Positions 15,771-23,205 of a stretch of DNA of 32,909 nt are shown piece after piece. Positions within the stretch are counted from its first letter, which is position 1. Every line of letters starts with the position of its first letter. The DNA is from Planctomycetota bacterium (GTDB taxonomy: Bacteria > Planctomycetota > UBA8108 > JACQVS01), in the NCBI GenBank assembly GCA_016209605.1, contig JACQVS010000184.1, forward strand, positions 1 through 32,909, in the 5' to 3' direction. The translations under genes were made by a program, and so were the position numbers. The notes under the pieces are model-generated. The model saw only the letters and a list, made by a program, of their open reading frames with translations, was not told where the DNA came from and searched no databases.

Positions 15771-17079
15771 GGCGGTCAATTCCTGTTCCATTTTTCGCTA
15801 ATGCTTCCGGGATCTTTTCGGGAGTGACGGCATCCCTTTCGCGGTAAATCCTTCCCCCGCTCATCACCCACTCGACCCTCTCCGCGACGGCGAACGGATC
15901 GCCGCTCAGCGCCACCAGGTCGGCCCGCTTGCCGGGCTCGAGGCTGCCGGCTTGATCGTCCACCTTCAAGATCCGGGCGGCATCGAGGGTCAGGGCCTTC
16001 AAGGCCGCTTCCTCCGAAAGCCCGAAGCGCATGTCGACGGCCACCCGCTCGCGCAGCTTGGCGACCTCGCCCTCCCGCTGGGAAAAGAAGCCGAAGAGCA
16101 CCCCCGCCTCCGCCAGATGGCGGGCGAGATCGTGCGCCTGGTCCCGGTTGTCCGGAGGGGCGCTGGCCTCCCGGGTGGCGCCGGGGATGAGGAGGACAGG
16201 AATGCCGCGGCGGGCGATTTCCGGGATGAGCTGGATTCCCTCCAGAAAGCCTTCGAGAATGATCGGCATCTCGAACTCGTCGGCGGTGCGCAGCGCCGTG
16301 AGGATCTCCTCCTTCTCGTTGGCCCGCACGCGCACCGGGCGCCCTCCCCGGGCGCTCTCGGCCAGCACCTTCTTTCCGGCGGGAGTGAGGAGCGGCGGCA
16401 GATGGCTTTCCACGATCTTTCCTTCCGGAAAGGTCATGTCCAGCGCCTCGTACAGGGCCCGGCGCATCAGGAAGACGGTTCCCATGCGCGTCGTCGGCAA
16501 GCGGTGGAAGTAGGTGTAAGGCGCGCTCGACCGCAAGCTGCGGTTCTCCTCGAAGGCCGCGCTGGTGAGAGAGGAGGCCAGGAAGGCGTCCGGTTTGAGC
16601 AGCACGGAGCGCCAGGACCCCGGCGCGGTCGAGAGGATGGCCCCCAGGCCGCCAACGACGTTGCGGTCGCCCGGGGTGACGGCCGCCAGGGTGACGCCGG
16701 CAAGCAAGGCGAGACGCAGGCCATCATCGTCGAGATCGAGGGCATCGGCCACGCGAATGGCCGGCGTCAGCTCGTAATACTCCTCCGCCGGCCGTCCACG
16801 CACCGCGAGGTTCGAGCCGCAGTCGATGAATCCGGGGACGATGGTCCCTTCGACATCGACGATCCGGGCGCCGTGCGGCGGGGCGAGCTCCTTCCCCACT
16901 TGCGCGATCCTGCCGCCGCGCACCAGGATCTGCCCATCGCCGAGGGGAGTCGAGGAGACGGGGTAAATCCTCCGGGCGCGGATGAAGATCTCCGGCTCTC
17001 CTTGGGCCGGCGCCGGGAGCGGTCCGGCCAGCGCCCAGGCAGCCAGGAGCAGGAAGGTCGAGATTCCGGCAGCGCTCAC
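15745..17079 (-). CDS. Exported amidohydrolase-like protein, HxH replaced by GxN
   Basis: A 444-residue protein that starts with GTG in a 4-base GTGA overlap with the upstream stop, behind a strong AAGGAGG (17084-17090). The N-terminus MSAAGISTFLLLAAWALAGPLPAPAQG acts as a signal peptide, although its n-region has no positive charge. The metal block reads PGFIDCGSNLAV: the Asp is kept and both His are lost. The conserved LAGVTLAAVTPGDRNVVGG is shared almost exactly with the preceding gene (LGVTSLALSPGDRNVVGG), marking these two as the closest pair. The C-terminal signature is LDAARILKVDDQAGSLEPGKRADLVAL. Its role is unknown. It is probably a non-catalytic or altered paralogue exported with the others. 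Confidence 0.85.
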   Translation of the reverse strand: MSAAGISTFLLLAAWALAGPLPAPAQGEPEIFIRARRIYPVSSTPLGDGQILVRGGRIAQVGKELAPPHGARIVDVEGTIVPGFIDCGSNLAVRGRPAEEYYELTPAIRVADALDLDDDGLRLALLAGVTLAAVTPGDRNVVGGLGAILSTAPGSWRSVLLKPDAFLASSLTSAAFEENRSLRSSAPYTYFHRLPTTRMGTVFLMRRALYEALDMTFPEGKIVESHLPPLLTPAGKKVLAESARGGRPVRVRANEKEEILTALRTADEFEMPIILEGFLEGIQLIPEIARRGIPVLLIPGATREASAPPDNRDQAHDLARHLAEAGVLFGFFSQREGEVAKLRERVAVDMRFGLSEEAALKALTLDAARILKVDDQAGSLEPGKRADLVALSGDPFAVAERVEWVMSGGRIYRERDAVTPEKIPEALAKNGTGIDRHEPVVEKR

Positions 17080-18311
17080 GGAGCCTCCTTTCGCATCGGG
17101 GGAGCGGCCTGGTAGACCCTCTTCCCCTCCACCCAGGCGGCCTCCACCCGGGCGTTGAGGGTGAAAGGATTGCCCGACCAGAGCACCAGATCGGCGTCAT
17201 AGCCGGCATCGATCCGGCCCAGGCGCCTCCCGGCGCCGAAGATCCGCGCCGGATGGACAGTGAGCGCGCTCAGCGCTCCGCGCAGCGACAGGCCGTGCTT
17301 CATGGAGAGGACCGCCGAGGTCAAGAGGTCCTGCCGCGTCCCATCGCTCGCGAAGGCCAGGGCCAGCCCGCGGCGCTCCAGGGCGGCGGCGGCCTTCAAG
17401 AGATAAGCCGGATCGCCCAGGTCGAATGGGCCCAGGATGACCGGACCGCAGTCTTCCAGCATCTCCCAGCCGGCGCTGCTCACCTCCTGCGCGTGCACAA
17501 AGACCGGCGTGAAGGGCTTGCCCTTGAAAAGCTCGAGCAGCCGTTCCATCTGGGTGCGGGTCTCGACGTGGATCAAGACGCTCTGGCGATCCCCCGCCGC
17601 CGCTTCTGACCCGACCAGACCCTGGTTTTTCGCCGCCGCCTTCTCGGCCTTCCCCTCCAGCCATTCGCTGAAGAGTTCGAAGGCGCCGCTCAAGGCAGTG
17701 GGGTAGCGCGGAAAGGAGGCGCCGCCGAGCACCGCGAGGCCGATGGAAGCCTTGCAGGCGGGCGGGGCGTCAACCGCCGCCGGCGGAGCTTGCCGGGGGA
17801 GGTTCTTCACCAGGATGACCCTTCCGCCCACGACGTTGCGATCGCCGGGCGAGAGCGCCAGGGACGTCACGCCCAGCCGCAGGGAGCGCTCCAGCTCCGG
17901 GTCCCAGGGATCGAAGGCATCGAGCGGCTGGAACTCCTCGGTGATGGCGCGGCTGTACTCGTTCCCATCGGCGGAGAGCAGGCCCGGCAGGCAGTGCGCG
18001 TCGATGAATCCCGGAAGCAGCCACTGGCCGCTTCCATCGACGGTCTCCGCGCCCTCCGGCGCCGGCAGGCCTTCGCCGGCGGCGTCGATGCGGGGGCCGC
18101 GCACCACCACGGTGCCGCGCGGCAGGACCTGCAGTTCGCCGGTAGAGGCTATGGTGACCACGCGGGCGTTCTGGATGGCGAGGAACGGCGGAGCGCCGGC
18201 CGCCGCCTTCTCCGGCTCGAGCGCCAGCCCCTCCGGCGGCGAGGAGTCGAGCAGGCAAAGAAGCGTCGGCAGGATCAACCAGAACAAACCTGCGAGCACC
18301 GGCCGCGGCAT
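17076..18311 (-). CDS. Exported amidohydrolase-like protein, HxH reduced to HxL
   Basis: A 411-residue protein with a hydrophobic signal sequence (MPRPVLAGLFWLILPTLLCLL). ATG 18311 overlaps the preceding stop by one base (TGATG) and has AGGGGG upstream; a TTG at 18314 is the alternative. The metal block is PGFIDAHCLPGLL: Asp and the first His remain, but the second His is Leu. The third-ligand region contains VLIHVETRTQ and, further on, VFVHAQE, so some His residues persist near the barrel strands. Metal binding in an altered geometry cannot be excluded. RLGVTSLALSPGDRNVVGG and VHPARIFGAGRRLGRIDAGYDADLVLW place it in the family. It is shorter than its relatives because it lacks the Lys/Glu/Pro-rich insert. 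Confidence 0.85.
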   Translation of the reverse strand: MPRPVLAGLFWLILPTLLCLLDSSPPEGLALEPEKAAAGAPPFLAIQNARVVTIASTGELQVLPRGTVVVRGPRIDAAGEGLPAPEGAETVDGSGQWLLPGFIDAHCLPGLLSADGNEYSRAITEEFQPLDAFDPWDPELERSLRLGVTSLALSPGDRNVVGGRVILVKNLPRQAPPAAVDAPPACKASIGLAVLGGASFPRYPTALSGAFELFSEWLEGKAEKAAAKNQGLVGSEAAAGDRQSVLIHVETRTQMERLLELFKGKPFTPVFVHAQEVSSAGWEMLEDCGPVILGPFDLGDPAYLLKAAAALERRGLALAFASDGTRQDLLTSAVLSMKHGLSLRGALSALTVHPARIFGAGRRLGRIDAGYDADLVLWSGNPFTLNARVEAAWVEGKRVYQAAPPMRKEAP

Positions 18312-19876
18312 CAAAACCCCCTGGTCGATTCAAATACGCTCGCCCCGTCAATGAACACTTGCTCCACCCGCGAGCCGGCGCTGAGGGGGGGGCCATCGAG
18401 GATCACCAGGTCGGCATCCTTTCCCGGCTCCAGGCTGCCGACGCGGTTGGCCACGCCGAGGCAGGAGGCCGGCTCGAGGGTGACGGCGCGCAGCGCCTGC
18501 TCGGCGCCCAGTCCGCCGCGCACCGACACCGCCGCCTGCAGCCGCAAGTGGCGGCAGGAGATGCTGTCGCCGCCGGGGTTGGCAATGGCCACCGGCACGC
18601 CGGCGGCCGCGAGCGCGGCGGCGTTCGACTCCTGGTGGTTGATGAACTCGAGCGCGAAGCGGGAGAGCAGCACCGGCCCGACGACCACCGGGATCCTGGC
18701 CTCGCCGAGAGCCTTGGCCTGGCGGTAGCCCTCGCTCGCCCCCATCACCACCAGGGAGAGGCCGAACTCCTTCTTGAGGCGGATGGCATGCGCCAGGTCA
18801 TCTTTGAAGTGGGCGGTGATGAAAACCGGCAGCTTGCCGCTCAAGGCCTGGAGAAGAACTTCCTTTTGCAGGTCAACCTCCGGCTTGGGCGGCGGCTTGG
18901 GCGGCTCGGCCGGCTTCTCGACTTTCTTTTCCGGCTCCGGCGTCTTCTTCTCTTCCTTTTTGTCATCCTTCTTGTCCTCCGGGCGGCCCTCCTCTTTCAG
19001 GACCGTCTCCGCCTTCAGGGCCGAGGGGAGGACCGTCCCCAGCGACACCGGGCTCGAAGCGGGCTTCGCCGGCGGCTGCGGCTTCTGGGCCGCCCGCCAC
19101 TTCTCCGCCTCCTTGTTGTAATTGGCCACGGCTTTCCAGTAACCCTCCCAGCGCTTCTGATACTCGCGCGCCGAGAGGAAGAGGCCGCGCATCTGGTAGT
19201 ACTGGTTGAGGCGGTCGGAGCTCGAGCTGCGCGGCGGGCCGAAGCTGGACGGCACCACGCCCAGGCCGAGCGTCAAGTACGAGTCAAGCTTGAGCGTCCG
19301 CAAGCTGAGATCGCCGCTGAAGCCGGGCTTGGGGTCGGCGAGCTTCACCACCATTCCCAACCCCCCCACCGACCGTTTGGGCGGCGGCGCGATGCCGACG
19401 GTGGTGATGCCTTCGGCGCGCACGCGCTGGAGCAGCTCGGTGAAGGGATTCAGAGCGTCGTTCACCTTCAAGAAAGCCTGCGGCGTGAGGGCATCGAGCT
19501 CGCGCTCCTTGGTGAAGACGCTCGAGCTGGCATCGATCAGGCCCGGAATGACCGAGCGGCCCAGTGCCGAGATGATCATCAGGCCATCGGGAATCTTCGT
19601 CTCGGCGCGCGGCCCCACGGCGGCGATTTTCCCGTCCTGTACCACCACCACGCCATCGGCGATGGGGGACTTGTTGACGGGATAGACCGTGCCGCCGACG
19701 AGGGCGAAGGATTCGCCCGCGAGGGCCTGGAGGCCGATGAGCTGCCCCGCCAGCCAGACTCCAAAAAAAACTCCCAGAAAGGATCTTTCCCGCCGGGCCG
19801 GAGTGTTAAAAAAGTCCCTTGTGTTCAACCGCCCCTTTTTTACCGATTGACGTGAAAAATATGCCATGGCCGCCAA
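18311..19876 (-). CDS. Exported amidohydrolase-like protein, first gene of the array, HxH replaced by SSS
   Basis: A 521-residue protein if it starts at the TTG at 19876, which has GGAGGGG (19884-19890) 7 bases upstream. The ATG at 19867 is possible but lies 16 bases from that site. The N-terminus has an unusually long polar n-region of about 30 residues before the hydrophobic stretch SFLGVFFGVWLAGQLIGL. The metal block is PGLIDASSSVF: the Asp is kept and both His are Ser. ITTVGIAPPPKRSVGG and LEPASCLGVANRVGSLEPGKDADLVIL match the family. A Lys/Glu/Pro-rich insert of about 45 residues follows the helical segment REYQKRWEGYWKA, the same place where several siblings carry inserts. Being first, it probably lies nearest the operon promoter. 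Confidence 0.83.
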   Translation of the reverse strand: MAAMAYFSRQSVKKGRLNTRDFFNTPARRERSFLGVFFGVWLAGQLIGLQALAGESFALVGGTVYPVNKSPIADGVVVVQDGKIAAVGPRAETKIPDGLMIISALGRSVIPGLIDASSSVFTKERELDALTPQAFLKVNDALNPFTELLQRVRAEGITTVGIAPPPKRSVGGLGMVVKLADPKPGFSGDLSLRTLKLDSYLTLGLGVVPSSFGPPRSSSSDRLNQYYQMRGLFLSAREYQKRWEGYWKAVANYNKEAEKWRAAQKPQPPAKPASSPVSLGTVLPSALKAETVLKEEGRPEDKKDDKKEEKKTPEPEKKVEKPAEPPKPPPKPEVDLQKEVLLQALSGKLPVFITAHFKDDLAHAIRLKKEFGLSLVVMGASEGYRQAKALGEARIPVVVGPVLLSRFALEFINHQESNAAALAAAGVPVAIANPGGDSISCRHLRLQAAVSVRGGLGAEQALRAVTLEPASCLGVANRVGSLEPGKDADLVILDGPPLSAGSRVEQVFIDGASVFESTRGF

Positions 19877-20155
19877 GTTCTTTCCCCTCCACTTCCATGC
19901 CAAGGAAAATGTCAAGTCCGAGCCGGGATCGCCTGCCAGACCCCTCGAGCTCAGCTAATTTCTGGTTGATGAATCGATTGTGTTGATCGTCGCTGGAGGC
20001 GCATCCACCGCGCCGATGATGCGTCCATCTTACTGGCCATTTCCCTCAATGTAAACAGACGAAAACTTGCAATTCCGGTGCCGGTCCGGGACTCGTGGCG
20101 CAGGACTCGTGGTTGCTGGGGGCCGCCGCCTCCAAAAAAGTTTGCTTCGCTATAA

Positions 20156-20172
20156 TGCGGGCTTCGCCCGCA
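20156..20172. repeat. GC-rich hairpin, 7-bp stem
   Basis: tgcgggc, loop ttc, gcccgca form a perfect 7-bp stem with a 3-base loop. No T-run follows, so it is not a standard terminator. Part of the motif is shared with 2751-2777. Confidence 0.6.
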
Positions 20173-20181
20173 AGGGAGCTA

Positions 20182-20218
20182 TCCACAACTTCTCCGCAAG
20201 ATGCGGAGAAGTTGTGGA
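20182..20218. repeat. Long perfect hairpin, 17-bp stem with 3-base loop
   Basis: The left arm tccacaacttctccgca (20182-20198) is the exact reverse complement of tgcggagaagttgtgga (20202-20218), with the loop aga. It lies 10 bases after the smaller hairpin and about 70 bases before the Kazal gene start. No U-tract follows on either strand, so a role as repeat element, protein-binding site or RNA structure is more likely than intrinsic termination. Confidence 0.75.
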
Positions 20219-20289
20219 GGAAGAATCTATCTTGTGATAGTATTTAGAGGTGTGGGCGTGTGCTGTACCGATCTCATTTTGAGGCCTTT

Positions 20290-21552
20290 ATGAGGTTGTC
20301 CAGAGAGCCGTTGCTCCTTGGTGAAATTCTGATCAATGTCTGGCTGGGATCTTCCGGCCTTCTCTCCGCCCAGGAGACCCATTTTCGCCGCGGCGACTAT
20401 GACCAGGACGGCACCCTCGACCAGACCGACTGCATCGACACCTTGTTCCACCTCTTCCTCGGCGAGCCGCCGCCGGCGTGCCTGGATGCCGCCGACTCGA
20501 ACGACGACGGGGCGATCGACATCAGCGATCCGATTTACGGCCTGACCTTCCTCTATCTCGGCGGGCAGTCCATCCCCGCGCCCGGGCACCTCAAGTGCGG
20601 GATCGATCCGACGGCGGATGGCCTCGGTTGCGACAGCTACCAGGCGTCGTGCCTGACGGCGGGGAGCTGCAGGGCCGGCGGCGACTGCCCCGGGGATTTT
20701 TACTGCTTTTACCCCGAGGGGGACTGCGGCGAGCTGGGCCGCGAGGGGGAGTGCCGCGAGCGGCCGCTCGGCTGCCCCGAGATCTTCGATCCGGTGTGCG
20801 GCTGCGACGGGCGGACTTACGGCAACGCCTGCGAGGCGGCGGCGGCCGGCGCCAACGTCCGCTTCCGCGGACCCTGCGAGCCGGCGGGCGACTGCAAGGA
20901 CAACGCCAACTGCCCCGAAAAGCTTTACTGCGCCAAGCAGGCCGGCGACTGCGGCGGCCTCGGCATCTGCGATACGCGCCCGGAGATCTGCCCCGACCTC
21001 TTCAAGCCGGTCTGCGGCTGCGACGGCGTCACCTACGGAAACGCGTGCGAGGCGGCGGCCTCCGGGGCGAGCGTCGCATACGAGGGGGAGTGCCTGCCGG
21101 AGGGGGACTGCGACACCAGCGCCGACTGCCCGGACGGCTTCTACTGCGCCCGCCCGGTGGGAGAGTGCGACCGCCTCGGCCGGAAGGGGACCTGCGCTCC
21201 CATGCCTGCCGGCTGCCCCAAGATCCTCGATCCGGTCTGCGGCTGCGATGGGGCGACCTACGGAAACGAGTGCGAGGCCCAGCGGGCGGGCGTCAACGTC
21301 GCCTACCGCGGCGAGTGCAAGCCGCCCGGCGGCTGCACCGACAACGCCGAGTGCCCCCCGCTCGGCTCCTACTGCGCCAAGGCCGAGGGGGACTGCGACG
21401 GAGCGGGGAGCTGCCAGGTCAGGCCGTTCGCCTGCCTGGCGATCTACGATCCGGTCTGCGGCTGCGACGGCCAAACCTACAGCAACGACTGCTACGCCGC
21501 CGCGGCCGGCGTGAACGTCCGCTACCGCGGCGAGTGCATCAGGGAAAATTAA
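20290..21552 (+). CDS. Secreted protein with dockerin-like EF-hand pair and four Kazal-type domains
   Basis: A 420-residue protein. ATG 20290 is preceded by TGAGG at 5 bases and gives a usable signal peptide (MRLSREPLLLGEILINVWLG...LLSA). An upstream GTG at 20260 is less likely. Next comes a pair of EF-hand-like calcium loops (GDYDQDGTLDQTD and DSNDDGAIDISD) with the LFLGE and LYLGG spacers typical of planctomycete surface proteins. From 20665 to 21540 there are four tandem units of about 72-75 residues, each with a Cys-rich lead (DC...CP..YC...GDC.G.G.C) and a Kazal core such as DPVCGCDGRTYGNACEA...GPC. The four PVCGCDG cores start near 20791, 21007, 21232 and 21451. Kazal domains inhibit serine proteases by a loop that is probably disulphide-locked. 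Defence of secreted enzymes or of the cell surface is plausible. Confidence 0.88.
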   Translation: MRLSREPLLLGEILINVWLGSSGLLSAQETHFRRGDYDQDGTLDQTDCIDTLFHLFLGEPPPACLDAADSNDDGAIDISDPIYGLTFLYLGGQSIPAPGHLKCGIDPTADGLGCDSYQASCLTAGSCRAGGDCPGDFYCFYPEGDCGELGREGECRERPLGCPEIFDPVCGCDGRTYGNACEAAAAGANVRFRGPCEPAGDCKDNANCPEKLYCAKQAGDCGGLGICDTRPEICPDLFKPVCGCDGVTYGNACEAAASGASVAYEGECLPEGDCDTSADCPDGFYCARPVGECDRLGRKGTCAPMPAGCPKILDPVCGCDGATYGNECEAQRAGVNVAYRGECKPPGGCTDNAECPPLGSYCAKAEGDCDGAGSCQVRPFACLAIYDPVCGCDGQTYSNDCYAAAAGVNVRYRGECIREN

Positions 21553-21555
21553 TTT

Positions 21556-22734
21556 TTGTTGATCCTGCTGCTGGTCCTTTCCGCTCTTTCCCCGGGAACG
21601 CCCCTTGCCGCGGCCGGGCCGGAAGAAAGGGCCACGGAGTCTCCCTATGGCCACTGGAAGAACGGGCCGCCCGCCGGCCCCGGTTACTTTCCCATAGCCG
21701 TCTGGCTCCAGGACCCGAAAAACGCCGGGAAGTACAAGGAAGCCGGCATCAACCTGTACGTCGGACTCTGGAAGGGCCCCACGGCGGCCCAGCTCGAGGC
21801 CCTCCGGAAGGCGGGCATGCCGGTTATCTGCGAGCAAAACGAGGTGGGCCTCGCCCACCGCGACGATCCGATCATCTTCGGCTGGATGCACGGCGACGAG
21901 CCGGACAACGCCCAGTCCCTCGGAGCGGGCCAGGGATACGGGCCGCCCATCCCGCCGGAGCGGATCATCGCGGACCATGGACGGATGAAAGCCGCGGACC
22001 CGTCGCGCCCGGTTCTCCTCAACCTGGGCCAGGGGGTCGCCTGGGACGGCTGGTACGGCCGGGGGGTCCGGACGAACCACCCCGAGGACTACCTCGAATA
22101 CGTCAAGGGCGGCGACCTGGTCTCCTTCGACATCTACCCGGTGGTCCATCCCAAGGCCGAGGTCCAGGGGAAGCTCTGGTACGTGGCCGAGGGCGTGAAG
22201 CGCCTGGTCCGCTGGACCGGCGGCCGGAAGATCGTCTGGAACTGCATCGAGTGCACCCGGATTTCGAACCAAGAGCTCAAGCCCACCCCCCGCCAGGTGA
22301 AGGCCGAAGTCTGGATGTCCCTCATCCACGGATCCCGCGGGTTCATCTACTTCGTCCACCAGTTCAAGCCGAAGTTCGTCGAAGCCGCTCTCCTGGCCGA
22401 TCCGGAAATGCTCGCCGCGGTGGCGAAGATCAACCAGGAGATCCGCGAGCTGGCCCCGGTGCTGAACGGCCCCGACGCGAAGGACGGCGCCGCGGTGAAA
22501 TCCTCCGACGTAAACGCCCCCATCGACATCCTGGCGAAGCGCCACGGCGGCGCGACCTATGTCTTCGCGGTCTGCATGCGGGATGCGCCGGCGAAAGCCG
22601 CCTTCGAGGTCAAGGGGCTCCCGGCGAAGGCCGAGGCGGAGGTCATCGGCGAAAACCGGAAGTTCGCCGTCGAAGGCGGGAAGTTCGGAGATGACTTCGG
22701 GCCGTACGAGGTCCACCGGTATCGGATCCGGTGA
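21556..22734 (+). CDS. Putative secreted glycoside hydrolase (TIM-barrel type, family not recognised)
   Basis: A 392-residue open frame from a TTG at 21556. The start is odd: the only upstream codon before the Kazal gene's TAA stop is one TTT, and both genes share the same frame. AGGG about 11 bases upstream is the only ribosome-site candidate. The N-terminus LILLLVLSALSPGTPLAAA looks like a signal peptide but has no positive charge. Barrel-like segments include YFPIAVWLQDP, AGINLYVGLWKG, IIFGWMHGDEPDN (an acid-rich motif resembling clan A acid/base sites), RPVLLNLGQGVAWDGWYG, DLVSFDIYPVV, KIVWNCIECTRIS (a possible nucleophile Glu), and GSRGFIYFVHQF. A C-terminal beta-rich piece follows, consistent with a glycoside hydrolase accessory domain. 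The activity is not assignable from sequence alone. Confidence 0.65.
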   Translation: MLILLLVLSALSPGTPLAAAGPEERATESPYGHWKNGPPAGPGYFPIAVWLQDPKNAGKYKEAGINLYVGLWKGPTAAQLEALRKAGMPVICEQNEVGLAHRDDPIIFGWMHGDEPDNAQSLGAGQGYGPPIPPERIIADHGRMKAADPSRPVLLNLGQGVAWDGWYGRGVRTNHPEDYLEYVKGGDLVSFDIYPVVHPKAEVQGKLWYVAEGVKRLVRWTGGRKIVWNCIECTRISNQELKPTPRQVKAEVWMSLIHGSRGFIYFVHQFKPKFVEAALLADPEMLAAVAKINQEIRELAPVLNGPDAKDGAAVKSSDVNAPIDILAKRHGGATYVFAVCMRDAPAKAAFEVKGLPAKAEAEVIGENRKFAVEGGKFGDDFGPYEVHRYRIR

Positions 22735-22781
22735 ATGACCATCGTCGTTATGGAATCCTCGTAACTGGGATTGTTAGCTGA

Positions 22782-23120
22782 TCAAGACTTACCAAAATTC
22801 AGGCGGGGAACTGCAGCGCCCTTTGAATCAGGATATCTTCCAATCTTCAGTCTCTTCAAGGTCGCCTGAAAATGCTTTTTCGCTTGCGCATGGCTCTTTA
22901 TTTTCTTGCGGCGAACCTCTTGATCGCCTTGGGCGAGGAGCTTGAGCAGCAACAGGGCGTTGCGCTGGCGTTGATAGGACTCCACATCCACCAACACCGC
23001 CGAAGGCCTGCCGTTGGTGGTAATGACGACCGGTTTTTTGCTCTCGCGGGCCTTTCGTATGAGCTCGGCCGATTTGGTCTTGAGGACGGTAACGGGCTCT
23101 ATTCCTTTCACGTAGTCCAT
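22782..23120 (-). CDS. Orphan Phd/YefM-family antitoxin-like protein
   Basis: A 112-residue protein. ATG 23120 has an excellent AGGAGGT (23124-23130) 3 bases upstream, ruling out longer versions. Residues about 10-55 match the Phd/YefM fold: VLKTKSAELIRKARESKKPVVITTNGRPSAVLVDVESYQ. That domain binds operator DNA as a dimer. The C-terminal half (LLLLKLLAQGDQEVRRKKIKSHAQAKKHFQATLKRLK) is basic and helical, and would be the toxin-binding tail in complete systems. No RelE/ParE, Doc or PIN toxin lies on either side: one neighbour is a glycoside hydrolase ending 47 bases away, the other is the GH9 gene. It may act as a solitary regulator or be a remnant. Confidence 0.82.
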   Translation of the reverse strand: MDYVKGIEPVTVLKTKSAELIRKARESKKPVVITTNGRPSAVLVDVESYQRQRNALLLLKLLAQGDQEVRRKKIKSHAQAKKHFQATLKRLKIGRYPDSKGAAVPRLNFGKS

Positions 23121-23205
23121 GGCACCTCCTAAACGTGCCTCTAAATATAGACCATAATTTGGCTGCATTCAATTTCAAACTCGCCCGTACCAGATTTTTC
23201 AGCGT

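Larger units (their letters stand above)
19877..20289. other. Divergent intergenic region with several hairpins
   Basis: This gap of about 410 bases separates the start of the amidohydrolase array (minus) from the Kazal gene (plus). It holds a 10-base direct repeat (ggactcgtgg at 20089-20098 and 20103-20112), two strong hairpins at 20156-20218, and a short one (ctatc ttgt gatag, 20227-20240). It must carry promoters for both directions, but I see no hexamer pair good enough to name. Confidence 0.5.

Noticed and set aside
20665..21540. Regularly spaced repeats suggestive of a CRISPR array
   Set aside because: The periodicity is 216-225 bases, the units are in frame, and they encode Kazal domains. 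They are tandem protein repeats, not direct repeats with spacers.
22735..23205. Toxin partner for the Phd/YefM-like gene
   Set aside because: The flanking spaces are 47 and 85 bases, and overlapping frames show no RelE, ParE, Doc or PIN features.
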